Shown piece after piece: positions 56,176-64,000 of a DNA stretch of 64,000 nt. Each line of letters starts with the position of its first letter. Position 1 is the stretch's first letter. The notes under the pieces were generated by a model, which did not search any database, had not been told where the DNA came from, and was given only the letters and a program-made list of their open reading frames with translations. Position numbers and translations under genes: made by a program. Source of the stretch: Pycnococcus provasolii (Eukaryota > Chlorophyta > Pseudoscourfieldiophyceae > Pseudoscourfieldiales); the NCBI GenBank assembly GCA_049487715.1, contig CP150546.1, positions 1,240,001 to 1,304,000 on the forward strand, in the 5' to 3' direction.

Positions 56176-56892
56176 AAAAAAAATGGAACATCCCCCCTTT
56201 TTTTGAACGCCCTTGGGCAATTGACAGATGGATGGGGACACCTTGGTCGGTGGCTACAGGTCGGTGGAGGGGGCGCTTCATGGGGAGTTTGAAAAATTGC
56301 GGGATTGTTCGGGGCCAGAGGTCGGGCAACCTTTTTCTCCATCGGCAACCTTTTTTTGATCGGGGCTCCAGGTCGGAGGGAAGTGGGCAAATTTTGTTGG
56401 TCGGCGCCAAGGTCGGGAGGCATTGCCGCTCATCGCGCCTTTGTTGCGAGGGGCTCCAAGTCGGACGGAGAGGTCGGCAACATCTTTGTTGGTCGGGGCT
56501 CCAGGTCGGTGGGGGAAGGGTGGGTGGCATGGGTGGATTCGCAGTTCGGTGGGATGGGTGGTGTAGTCGAGGAGGGGGAATGTCTCTAAAAAATGGGGGT
56601 TTCAGCTCTAGGCCCCCGGCCACCTTATACCCTAATGCGAAGCACCCTCAATCACCCTCCCCTAAGGCCTTCCTCTTCCTCAGCCGCTTTCGACTAAGGT
56701 TAGTCCCTTTGAGTCTCCTTCTCCTTCTCCTTCTGTTCTTTTTTCTTTCTACATAAATAACGCCCCCTCCCTCCCTCGGCCTCATTATTGGGGCAACCTT
56801 AACCTTCCAACAAACAACACGCCATTCCTTTTCATTTTCATTTTCATTTTCATTTTATACCGCACTTGCACTTGCACTGCGCCGGCCACACC

Positions 56893-58581
56893 ATGCCTTG
56901 CTTGGTGGGTTTTTATTCCGTGCGCCGTTTAGTCTCCTCCAAGAAACGCAGGTTCAAGATGGGCAAACTAGGCATCGACCTCGACCTCGCGTACGTCACC
57001 GACGACCTCATCGCCATGGGGTACCCAGCCACGGGAACGGAGGCGATTTACAGAAACCCGCGCAAGGATGTCGTCAAGTTCCTAGAACACAAACACGCGG
57101 ACAAGTACAAGGTGTACAACCTGTGCTCGGAACCAAACAGGAAGTACGACAAGGCCGTATTCCTCAACCGAACGGAGGCGTACCCATTCGACGACCACAA
57201 CGTACCCACGCTGCAGCAAATGCACGACTTCTGCAAAGACGTCGCAGCGCTCAAGGAAACGGGCGGGGTCGCGGCCGTGCACTGCAAGGCTGGGAAAGGA
57301 CGGACGGGCGTCATGATATGCGCGAGGCTCATTCACGAGGGGGTTGTGCACGATGCCAAGGAAGCGATGGACTTCTACGGGAAAAGACGCACGCACGACG
57401 GTAAGGGGGTCACCATACCGAGCCAGAGAAGGTACGTCGGGTACTTTGCGCAAATGCTCAAAGACGGCGGTGTGCCGCTCCAGCCGAGAAAACGAGTCAG
57501 CAGGATACGAGTACTGGGCTTGAAAGAACAACTGCTCAGGTCTCTCACAGTCGTCGTCAGCATGCGCGATCCAACAACCTTGCAGACGACGGAAGTGGCG
57601 CGCTTCAGCTCGAAGAGCGGCGCTCACGAAGCCGTGCCGCACATCGTGAAGGTTGAGGATAACGGCTGGACGTGCGAAGTTAAGGCGCAGATGGGCGTGG
57701 GCAGCGCGCTCGCGGTGCAGGGCGACGTGCGCTTCGACGTGTACTACTCAAACGTGCACAAGAAGAACCGGCTGTTCCACGCGTGGTTCAACACGCACTT
57801 CATGCCAGTCGACGGCGCACCCGTTCGCCTCGACGGACGAGAGCAGCTCGACAAACTTAGGAAAGAGCTGCGCAAGTTGCCCGTGGCACTCGAGGTGGAG
57901 GTTGACCCGAGTCCTGACGAAGTTGTGATCAAAGAGGACGACGGCAGGATCGCGCCAGCAGCAGCGGCTGCGCCGGAAGCCGCGTCAGCGGAGGAGACGC
58001 GCGCGGAAGCCAACGGACTTACGCGAGTGCCGAGCGCCCTTAAGAGCAAGAGCGAAAATACGCATGCTTCAGGTGGCAAGGTTTCCTTCGGCAACAGCGA
58101 AGAAGGCAAGGCACGAGCGAAAGAAAAAACGTCGCTGCGGAAGGTGCAGTTGGCTGCTCGCGCTGCTCAAGAAGGCGCCAAAGCCTCCAACGGCAACATT
58201 TCGCGGTCCCAGGCTGTGGATTACGAGATTGCTCTCGAGGAGCGCAGCATCGAGCTGGGCGAGCTTCGCGAGGAGAAGGACAACGTCGCGGTGGAACTCA
58301 AGACGGCGAAGGAGCTTCTGAACATCGCGCGGTCGGAAATCAACGACCTGCGCGTGTCTCAGCGTGAGCTCAAGCATTCCCTTCACGAGGAGGTGATTTC
58401 TCTGCGCGAGGAGAATCGCCGTTTGCGTGACGAGATGGCGGCCGCGGTTGCGTCGTCACCCCCACCCGCGTCTCCTGCAGAGCGCGAGAAGTCGGCTTCG
58501 AACGCGGTGCTTGAGCAGCTTCAGGAGAGCATTGATCGCGTCGACCGCGCGATGAGCGAGCTTCAAGGCTCCATCAGTTAA
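56893..58581 (+). CDS. PTEN: PTEN-type PIP3 3-phosphatase with coiled-coil tail
   Basis: A 562-residue lipid/protein phosphatase that removes the 3-phosphate of PI(3,4,5)P3 at the inner membrane. The N-terminal VSSKKRRFKMGKLGIDLDL matches the PIP2-binding and start region of PTEN. The dual-specificity domain keeps AYPFDDHN (general-acid Asp) and the P-loop H130CKAGKGRTG, identical to animal PTEN, then VTIPSQRRYVGYF. A C2 domain follows (about 200-350; KKNRLFHAWFNTHFM). The C-terminal 200 residues are an Ala/Glu linker and a coiled coil (about 440-560) instead of the short regulatory tail of animals. The ATG at 56893 is preferred; an upstream TTG is in frame. Its stop codon lies at the start of the shared 3'-end element. 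Confidence 0.94.
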   Translation: MPCLVGFYSVRRLVSSKKRRFKMGKLGIDLDLAYVTDDLIAMGYPATGTEAIYRNPRKDVVKFLEHKHADKYKVYNLCSEPNRKYDKAVFLNRTEAYPFDDHNVPTLQQMHDFCKDVAALKETGGVAAVHCKAGKGRTGVMICARLIHEGVVHDAKEAMDFYGKRRTHDGKGVTIPSQRRYVGYFAQMLKDGGVPLQPRKRVSRIRVLGLKEQLLRSLTVVVSMRDPTTLQTTEVARFSSKSGAHEAVPHIVKVEDNGWTCEVKAQMGVGSALAVQGDVRFDVYYSNVHKKNRLFHAWFNTHFMPVDGAPVRLDGREQLDKLRKELRKLPVALEVEVDPSPDEVVIKEDDGRIAPAAAAAPEAASAEETRAEANGLTRVPSALKSKSENTHASGGKVSFGNSEEGKARAKEKTSLRKVQLAARAAQEGAKASNGNISRSQAVDYEIALEERSIELGELREEKDNVAVELKTAKELLNIARSEINDLRVSQRELKHSLHEEVISLREENRRLRDEMAAAVASSPPPASPAEREKSASNAVLEQLQESIDRVDRAMSELQGSIS

Positions 58582-58697
58582 GATTTTTCTCATTCAGTAA
58601 TGGAGTGTACTTTACTCTGTCCAACTGGTTGTCCATTCACACCATTCGCCATTTAGCCCATTCAGCGGTGCCATTCAGCAGCAGCGCATTTTTGTGC
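58579..58697 (+). repeat. Shared 3'-end element, copy C (PTEN gene)
   Basis: Starts with the PTEN stop codon (gttaagatttttctcattcag) and continues through tttactctgtccaactgg and gtccattcacaccattc to gcagcagcgcattttt. It aligns with copies A and B. Confidence 0.85.
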
Positions 58698-58833
58698 CTG
58701 GCGCATGTACTTTTCTGGGTTTATAATTCCCGTCCTGTCCATCCGTTTTTGAGAATCATTTCCATGCGGTACGTGCGCACGCGACGCGCGTGCCGTCGAA
58801 TGTTTCTAATTTTTATAAAATATTGCGAGCAAA

Positions 58834-59859
58834 TTACAACATATGAACATCAGTCATGAAAGGAAAGTTGGCGCTGAGAGTGGCGTAGTCGTCCTCGTCG
58901 TACTCCTCGTCATCCTCTGGAGTCGGCGCTTGGCCATCGTCGTTGTCTCCCCAGCACGCGATCCTGCCGTCGCGTCGGAGCGCCAAAGAGTGTTGATTAC
59001 CCGCGGCGATTGCAATGAAGTCGCCAGCGACGCCGTCGGGAGGCGCCTCGCCGTCGCCGTTGGTTCCCCAGCACGCGACGCTGCCGTCGCGTCGAAGCGC
59101 CAATGAGTGAGAGAAACCCGCGGCTACCGCGACGAAGTCGCCGTCGACGCCGTCGGGAGGCGCCTGGCCGTAGCCGTTGCTTCCCCAGCACGCGATTCTG
59201 CCGTCGCGTCGAAGCGCCAATGAGTGATACTCATCTGCCGCGATCGCGACGAAGTCGCCAGGTATGCCGTCGGGAGGTGCCCGACCGTTGAAGTTGCTTC
59301 CCCAGCACGCGATACTGCCATCGCGTCGAAGCGCCAACGAGTGAGCAGGGCCCGCAGAAATCGCGACGAAGTCGCCTGGTACGCCGTTGGGAGGCGCCTG
59401 GCCGTAGCCGTTGTCTCCCCAGCACGCGATTCTGCCGTCGCGTCGAAGCGCCAACGAGTGATACTGACCTGCGGCAATCGCGACGAAGTCGCCTTGTATG
59501 CCGTCCGGTGGCGCCTGGCCGTAGCCGTTGCGTCCCCAGCACACGATATTTCCGTCGCGTCGGATCGCCAACGATTGAGCAGCACCTGCGGCAATCGCGA
59601 CGAAGTCGCCCGGAACGCCGTCGGGAGGCGCCTGGCCGAACACGTTGTCTCCCCAGCACGCGATGCCGTCGTGTCGAAGCGCCAGCGAGTAAGTGCCATC
59701 CGCTGCAAGGTTCGCGTTTGCTCGCGACATTCTTTTGCGAAGCTCGTCGCGCTCCTTGACGATTGCGAGTCGTCGTGGCTTGTGCACGACGACAAGCCAG
59801 TCGCGCCAGACGGCGATTGCGGCATCTCGCAGCGCCGAGGCATCCATGTTGGGATCCAT
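58834..59859 (-). CDS. RCC1-like beta-propeller repeat protein
   Basis: A 341-residue protein with a short helical N-terminus (AAIAVWRDWLVVVHK, then ERDELRKRMSR) and seven tandem repeats of about 38 residues of the form SLALRRDGRIACWG, N..GQAPPDG, DFVAIAAG. Seven blades suit a closed RCC1/BLIP-II-type propeller, a protein-interaction fold. Nothing points to Ran exchange. The acidic tail is EDDEEYDEDDY. The start is the ATG at 59859; the frame stays open 75 codons further upstream to a TTG, so an upstream exon or non-ATG start is possible. Repeats are close at DNA level, suggesting recent expansion. Confidence 0.85.
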   Translation of the reverse strand: MDPNMDASALRDAAIAVWRDWLVVVHKPRRLAIVKERDELRKRMSRANANLAADGTYSLALRHDGIACWGDNVFGQAPPDGVPGDFVAIAAGAAQSLAIRRDGNIVCWGRNGYGQAPPDGIQGDFVAIAAGQYHSLALRRDGRIACWGDNGYGQAPPNGVPGDFVAISAGPAHSLALRRDGSIACWGSNFNGRAPPDGIPGDFVAIAADEYHSLALRRDGRIACWGSNGYGQAPPDGVDGDFVAVAAGFSHSLALRRDGSVACWGTNGDGEAPPDGVAGDFIAIAAGNQHSLALRRDGRIACWGDNDDGQAPTPEDDEEYDEDDYATLSANFPFMTDVHML

Positions 59860-60713
59860 GTCGGAGACGACGACGGGTGACAAAGTGCGAGCCGAGCAGA
59901 GGAGGCGAAGGTTCCCGGAGGAGGCGCTTTTTGGCCACGCGCCCACCCAGGATATGATACGCCGGCCGAAAAGCTCGCTCGCAGCTTGCAACAACGCCTT
60001 GCAAGGGAACTCATGGGCCGGTGTTTTTGTAGGTTGATTAAGGTGGTCAAAGAGCGAACTTGCCAGACCAAAACCAGGTACCAAAACCTGGCAAGTTCGC
60101 TCATTGGGTCGGTGTTTTTGGAAAGGGCTCGTCCGACCTAAACCAGAGATCTATTCATATCTGGCATTTTAGTGCACGGCTGCGGGTCCGTTGTGCAGGG
60201 ACGTTGTGCAGGCTGGTACATAAAAAAAGGCATCTCGTCCCCTCTCCCCGTCTCCTCTCCCCGGAGGAGCCCCTGCCTGTCCTGAGCGCCCGCCGGTTCG
60301 TCTCCTCCCATATCTGCCAGAGCAGCCATGGCGCCTGTGTCCCACCCCACCCCGCACCACGACACCGTCCTTGCGGTGCGTGGCCTCGCACAGGTCTGTG
60401 CTCCATAGTACTACTGTGTGAAGGTTAACCTGACTTCGTGTACCTCCTTCTCCTTCATGCTACTGCACAGTACTTCAAAGGTGTTAAGCTCTGTTGCGTC
60501 GTTTTGGTTTTCGCGCTCTATCCTTCTGATCAGAGTCTCAGTCTTGCCTTCTTCTTCTTCTGGGCTTGAAGTTTGAAGTTTGAAGTTTGAATATGGAGTT
60601 ATTATGTGCCATTTTTCACGCTCACTACGTCTCATTCCGTCATTGTCATCACGCGCACTTTCGTTCACTACTCGTTTGTTCATAACGCACGCACTGACAC
60701 GGATTCTCTCGAG
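59860..60713. other. Divergent region with 15-bp perfect hairpin
   Basis: Between the RCC1-like gene (-) and acyltransferase gene (+). A perfect inverted repeat gagcgaacttgccag at 60052-60066 and 60088-60102 has a 21-base spacer. A (gaagttt)n tract lies at 60566-60590. No gene is supported. Confidence 0.6.
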
Positions 60714-62180
60714 ATGGGTCGAACGACGACGATTGTCAAGCGCGCGACACGCGACGCGAAAAAGTACGAACCTGAACCGCAAGATGACCTCACGTTTCCG
60801 TTCGAAACGTACGTCGCGGCGGTCTACCAAGGCGAAGCGGACGAAGCGATGCTCAAGCACGCGCTAGAAGAAGCGCTCGCGGACGTGCCCATCGCGGCTG
60901 GCGTTATCGTGCGCACGCACCAAAATACGATGCAAGTCGAAGTCGACCACGACGGCGCGGGTGTGCCGTTCACAGTGCAAAGCTCAGACGACCTCGCGGA
61001 CCGCGAGCTCGCTCAGATTCTCGACCAAGGCGACGTCGACGACGACGGGTGCTCTTCACGCGTGTGCCGTTGGGTGCTGGAGAACGCGCGGGAGCGCGCG
61101 CACGCCGTGAGCGAGCTGTCGGACGAGGGGCGCATTGGCATCGAGGCGCACGTGTGTGAGCCTGTGACGCGCGTGCGCGTGACGAAGGCACGTCGTTGCT
61201 ACGTGGTGAGTGTGCAGGTGTCTCACTTGGTGGGCGACGCGTGGTCGGTGTTCCTGCTGTGGGACGCCTGGTCTCGTGCGTACGCGTCGCTGTCTGCAAG
61301 CTCCAACGAGGTCGCCACCGTGGCATCAAACTCCGTGTGGTGGGACAGTGCTCGGTTTTGTGAGAACTTGCCAAAGTCACGTCCAGGCTGCACACCAGAG
61401 TTCATATCGTTCGACAAGGCGTGGCCTGTGTGGTTGCGCGAGCGCGCGGAGCTCGTCAAGGCACAAGCCGAGCACGGTGGTGACAACGGCTGTACGCTGT
61501 GGCTGCGTTTGTCTGAGGACGGCATGCGATTGCTGCGTGAGTCGAGCGGGGGGAAGTCCTTCGACGTGCTGATGTCCATGCTGTCGCCTGAGAACGTGCG
61601 CTGGTTTCGTATCGCGTACGATTCGCGCATATCTCACCCTGATGCAGATTCGTCCCACTGGTTTGGGAAAGGCGCATACCGGCTTTATGGTCGTGCCGGC
61701 GTGAACATCGACAGCATCGAAGCTAGCGACGTGCGACGTGCCCTGAGGCCTGACGGGTCAGCGTCCGACGTACCAACTCGCGACGACGTCGTGCATGGGT
61801 CTTATCTAGCAGCTAGCTACTGGAGTCGTGAACCTGCGACGTTCCCCGCGGGGAATGCAATGCCGGCGTTCGGCAGCTCTACTGGGCGTCCATTTTTCCC
61901 CGCGTTTTTTCTTCCTCACCTGCAGTATATGCACGTGCCTCCTGCGCTCGACAGCGACGGCGTGTTTGCGTACACACGTCGCGTGAGCGGTCAGTACATG
62001 GTTGCGGCGTATGGGAGTGCGCATCAGCTTGGGCACATCGCGATGGAGGTGCGTCGTCGCACGTCTGAGTGCGGTCTGGTTGAGGGCGCGTGCGGCGCAT
62101 TCGAGGTGCACGTCGGCACGGCGTGCTGGTGTCGCCCCCCACCGAGGCTGCTGGTTGCGCGCGCCGCCGAAGCTGCGTGA
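60714..62180 (+). CDS. BAHD-like acyltransferase
   Basis: A 488-residue protein that fits the BAHD/transferase family (acyl-CoA-dependent O/N-acyl transfer) in plan. An N-terminal FPFETYVAAVYQG is followed by a helix and IAAGVIV segment, and the core strand PVTRVRVTKARRCYVVSVQ leads into the H171LVGD175 motif (HxxxD). The usual DFGWG structural motif near the C-terminus is not visible; DSDGVFAYTRR and the nearby strands may replace it. The similarity is weak, so a condensation-domain-like relative is possible. The first ATG in frame is 60714; the frame is open upstream to a GTG. A 53-bp part of the core strand recurs in the neighbouring ankyrin gene. Confidence 0.6.
   Translation: MGRTTTIVKRATRDAKKYEPEPQDDLTFPFETYVAAVYQGEADEAMLKHALEEALADVPIAAGVIVRTHQNTMQVEVDHDGAGVPFTVQSSDDLADRELAQILDQGDVDDDGCSSRVCRWVLENARERAHAVSELSDEGRIGIEAHVCEPVTRVRVTKARRCYVVSVQVSHLVGDAWSVFLLWDAWSRAYASLSASSNEVATVASNSVWWDSARFCENLPKSRPGCTPEFISFDKAWPVWLRERAELVKAQAEHGGDNGCTLWLRLSEDGMRLLRESSGGKSFDVLMSMLSPENVRWFRIAYDSRISHPDADSSHWFGKGAYRLYGRAGVNIDSIEASDVRRALRPDGSASDVPTRDDVVHGSYLAASYWSREPATFPAGNAMPAFGSSTGRPFFPAFFLPHLQYMHVPPALDSDGVFAYTRRVSGQYMVAAYGSAHQLGHIAMEVRRRTSECGLVEGACGAFEVHVGTACWCRPPPRLLVARAAEAA
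61150..61202 (+). repeat. 53-bp coding segment shared with the ankyrin gene (copy 1)
   Basis: Encodes HVCEPVTRVRVTKARRCY. It matches the reverse complement of 62438-62490 at 50 of 53 bases and in the same reading frame relative to each gene. Confidence 0.93.
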
Positions 62181-62335
62181 ACCCAGGAAGGAGGGCGACA
62201 ACAAGGTGTCTTGATGTTTGGTAACGTTTTTGAAAAGCAAGTTTGTTAAAAAATAAAAATAAATTGGGCGGGATATGGTGACTTAAGGTTTCACCTCAAC
62301 GTGAGCTGGGTTTAAAATAATTTAGATAGAGGTGC

Positions 62336-63187
62336 TTAAGAATCATCCGAGTCCCAGCTCGAGTGCGAACCCGAGACCTCACTTTCATCTGACTCGGACT
62401 CGGAGTCGAGTTCCGAAGCATCGCCACCAAGCAAAATGTAGCACCGAAGTGCCTTCGTCACGCGCACGCGCGTCACAGGCTCGCACACGTCTCTCGCGGT
62501 ATTGCCTACGTTATTCTGGATAGACGTGTCAGCTCCTCCGTCGAGGAGTATTTCGATCACGTCTATATGTCGTTCTTCAGCTGCAAGGTGCAAGGGTGTG
62601 TTTCCTTTGTTATTTGGCTGATTGATGTTCGCGTTGTTTTCGACCAGGAGCTTGCATATGTTGTGGTAACCATTCCCAGCTGCAAGGTGCAAGGGTGTGT
62701 CGCCGTACTTGTCTTGCTTGTTGACGTTCGCGTTTTTTTCGATCAGGACCTTGCAGCTATCGTAGGTGTTGCTTGACATCGTAGCTGCAATGTGGAGTAA
62801 GGTGCGGCCCTTTTCGACTGGTGCGTCGACGTCCCCGCCTCCATCAATATATTTGTTAAGATAGCGCTCTATTATTTCTGTCGGTGAAGATTTTCTTAAG
62901 GCAAAACCAGAATCAGAATCAGAATCAGAATCAGAATCAGAATCAGAATCATAAAATACCAGAATCCAAAAGACAAGCGCCATTCTCTCAAGCTGAAATT
63001 GCGCAAACTTCTCTGTGTGTCGCCGCGTCGCGCGACAAACGTGCGATAAGTTCTTAAGGCTTTTCAAAGTTTTAGAGCCACCGCGCCCTGCCACAACCTT
63101 CTCGAATATCTTATCTAATATATCGGGCGGGAGCGACATGAGGGACGTACTGCGGTGATGTTCATCGTTCGACGGCAAGTCGGCCAT
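62336..63187 (-). CDS. F-box-like ankyrin-repeat protein
   Basis: A 283-residue protein. An F-box-like N-terminus (MSLPPDILDKIFEKVV, then LKNLSHVCRATRR, about 17-56) suggests a substrate adaptor of an SCF ubiquitin ligase. A (DS)n tract coded by an (agaatc)n hexamer follows, then about three to four ankyrin repeats (GRTLLHIAA, GDTPLHLAAGNGYHNICKLL, GNTPLHLAAEERHIDVIEIL). The C-terminus carries DVCEPVTRVRVTKALRCY, copied from or into the adjacent acyltransferase, and ends in an acidic Ser/Asp-rich tail. The ATG at 63187 is preferred because upstream sequence to another in-frame ATG (63355) is Arg-rich and looks like leader. Confidence 0.82.
   Translation of the reverse strand: MADLPSNDEHHRSTSLMSLPPDILDKIFEKVVAGRGGSKTLKSLKNLSHVCRATRRHTEKFAQFQLERMALVFWILVFYDSDSDSDSDSDSDSGFALRKSSPTEIIERYLNKYIDGGGDVDAPVEKGRTLLHIAATMSSNTYDSCKVLIEKNANVNKQDKYGDTPLHLAAGNGYHNICKLLVENNANINQPNNKGNTPLHLAAEERHIDVIEILLDGGADTSIQNNVGNTARDVCEPVTRVRVTKALRCYILLGGDASELDSESESDESEVSGSHSSWDSDDS
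62438..62490 (-). repeat. 53-bp coding segment shared with the acyltransferase gene (copy 2)
   Basis: Encodes DVCEPVTRVRVTKALRCY at the end of the ankyrin domain. After it, cttggtggcgatgc in this gene resembles cttggtgggcgacgc shortly after copy 1, so the homology may extend past a small deletion. Confidence 0.93.
62906..62952 (-). repeat. (AGAATC)n hexanucleotide repeat coding Asp-Ser
   Basis: About seven units within the ankyrin gene, translated as alternating Ser and Asp between the F-box-like and ankyrin parts. Confidence 0.95.
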
Positions 63188-63525
63188 GCTCGGCGCGATG
63201 AGTGGATGGATGTGAGTGAGAGTGGTGAAGGATCTGCCACCTGGACGGCCAACTTGGAGCGAGCGGCGCGTGCCTCCTTGCTCCTCTAAGGTTAAGTGCC
63301 GTCGACCACGGAACCTAAGGCAAAAGCATAACAGAGGAGGCCGACATCGGTGCATACCTGGACTATCATGACATCATGCAATAAGGCTAAGTGCATACCT
63401 GATTGGCGAGCGTGGGTAGAGGTAGACCATTGCCCTTCCCCTAACCTCGATTCCCGGATTTTTCCCGGTCCCTCGTTCTGGCGCGATCTCGACCGGCGCA
63501 CACCGAAGTGGAGGCACCGCGGCCC
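63188..63525. other. Divergent promoter region
   Basis: Separates the ankyrin gene (-) and the last gene (+). If the ankyrin protein starts at its upstream ATG (63355) about half of this is coding. No distinctive motif is seen. Confidence 0.45.
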
Positions 63526-64000
63526 ATGGCGGATGGCCGAGGCGCCGAGAAACCTGGCGAGGGCGAGGGCGGCAGCGGCGGCCTGGTGGGCTGGGTGTCT
63601 GCGTCGTGGCTGCGCACTTCCATAGCGCTCTTCCTCGCGGGCTTCCTGACGACACTCGCGCTGTTCTTCCTCACAGGCACCGTTGCACACCTCGAACGCT
63701 TGCAGACGCTAAGCATAAGCTACGGCGGCGGCGCGCACGGGGGCTGGGGACGGAGAAGCGGGTCGCGGGTCGCTCACGCCGTTGACTACGCGTACCTTCC
63801 CATCGACCAGCGGCCGAACACGACGGGCGAGGTACGCCAGACCGACGACGGAAGAACACTCGCGCACCTACCCCGCGCGGACTGCGATGAAGTGCACGGA
63901 AGCAGCCTGCTTGGCTTGCAAGACGGATCGCTGCTGCTTGCATACTACTGCGGTGACGAACGCAACGGAACGAAGAGCGAGGTGAGCATCGTCGTGAGCA
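63526..64000 (+). CDS. Type II membrane protein with sialidase/BNR-like start (3'-partial)
   Basis: The frame opens at ATG 63526 in a good context (ggcccATGG) and is still open at the window end, giving 158 residues. A Gly-rich cytoplasmic tail precedes one membrane helix (about 31-53, TSIALFLAGFLTTLALFFLTG), so the C-terminus would face the lumen or outside. Two N-glycosylation sequons follow (NTT 98, NGT 147). The last 40 residues, DEVHGSSLLGLQDGSLLLAYY then SEVSIVVS, resemble the first blade of BNR_2 sialidase-like proteins (pattern HAxTIxxLPDGxLLAAWFGG then DVxIWxSR). This is a pattern-level match on one blade only. If right, it is a candidate glycosidase beside two sialyltransferases. 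Confidence 0.5.
   Translation, partial: MADGRGAEKPGEGEGGSGGLVGWVSASWLRTSIALFLAGFLTTLALFFLTGTVAHLERLQTLSISYGGGAHGGWGRRSGSRVAHAVDYAYLPIDQRPNTTGEVRQTDDGRTLAHLPRADCDEVHGSSLLGLQDGSLLLAYYCGDERNGTKSEVSIVVS

Larger units (their letters stand above)
55225..56892. other. Divergent intergenic region with MITE and minisatellite
   Basis: Between the second GT29 gene (-) and PTEN (+). It carries a complete non-autonomous transposon (55524-55936), a 35-bp tandem repeat (56044-56175), a long ladder of ggtcgg motifs up to about 56510, and a (ttttca)n tract at about 56829-56857 just upstream of the PTEN start. No gene is seen. Confidence 0.7.

Noticed and set aside
1-64000. tRNA and rRNA genes
   Set aside because: No convincing cloverleaf with A and B boxes or rRNA sequence was found by eye; the tRNA-like ttcgaattc patch at about 15403 and 20320 lies in the retrotransposon repeat and lacks the rest of a tRNA.

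Overview
The window looks like nuclear DNA of a single-celled eukaryote, most likely a microalga; a prasinophyte-type green alga is my best guess but is not proven. The grounds are canonical GT-AG introns, animal-like sialyltransferases, a PTEN-type phosphatase, a two-pore potassium channel, an FtsJ/TRM7 methyltransferase and a PAT/TOC-type tyrosine-recombinase retrotransposon of the kind known from volvocine algae. Genes are closely packed, lie on both strands and mostly lack introns. Only one gene, the 16.5 kb giant, shows introns.

Layout. 1-13755: the 3' part of a huge repetitive gene (4584 residues visible, N-terminus outside the window). It has about 12.4 near-identical 239/247-residue repeats, five 115-residue repeats, phage-fibre-like GGVG repeats and a C-terminal coiled coil. 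14071-15084 (-): a GT29 sialyltransferase. 15147-20355 (-): a complete PAT-like retrotransposon (gag, RT-RNase H, tyrosine recombinase, split direct repeats), ending 62 bases upstream of the sialyltransferase start and pointing toward it. 21108-22697 (-): an AAAP/SLC38-type amino-acid transporter. 23256-24755: a secreted acidic, histidine-rich protein. 26008-42567: a four-exon gene for a predicted 5295-residue surface protein with N-terminal signal, C-terminal membrane anchor, internal duplications and a long polyproline hinge.

43713-45782: a two-pore K+ channel. 45940-46899 (-): a TRM7-like tRNA ribose methyltransferase. 47118-51098 (-): a full-length ABCB transporter whose two ATPase domains are almost identical in DNA. 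51817-53280: an APE1/ExoIII AP endonuclease with AT-hooks and a PIP-like insertion. 53518-55224 (-): a second GT29 protein. 55524-55936: a non-autonomous DNA transposon with 62-bp perfect inverted repeats and 10-bp target duplications. 56893-58581: PTEN. 58834-59859 (-): an RCC1-like repeat protein. 60714-62180: a BAHD-like acyltransferase. 62336-63187 (-): an F-box/ankyrin protein. 63526-64000: the start of a type II membrane protein resembling BNR/sialidase-like proteins.

Two themes stand out. First, surface glycobiology: two GT29 proteins, a possible sialidase-like enzyme and two or three very large or unusual secreted proteins share the window. Linking them functionally is inference. Second, recent sequence homogenisation and shuffling: megasatellite coding repeats, ABC-domain gene conversion, a 53-bp coding segment shared in the same frame by two neighbouring unrelated genes, and a ~100-120 bp element found at the 3' end of three unrelated genes, always in the gene's orientation.
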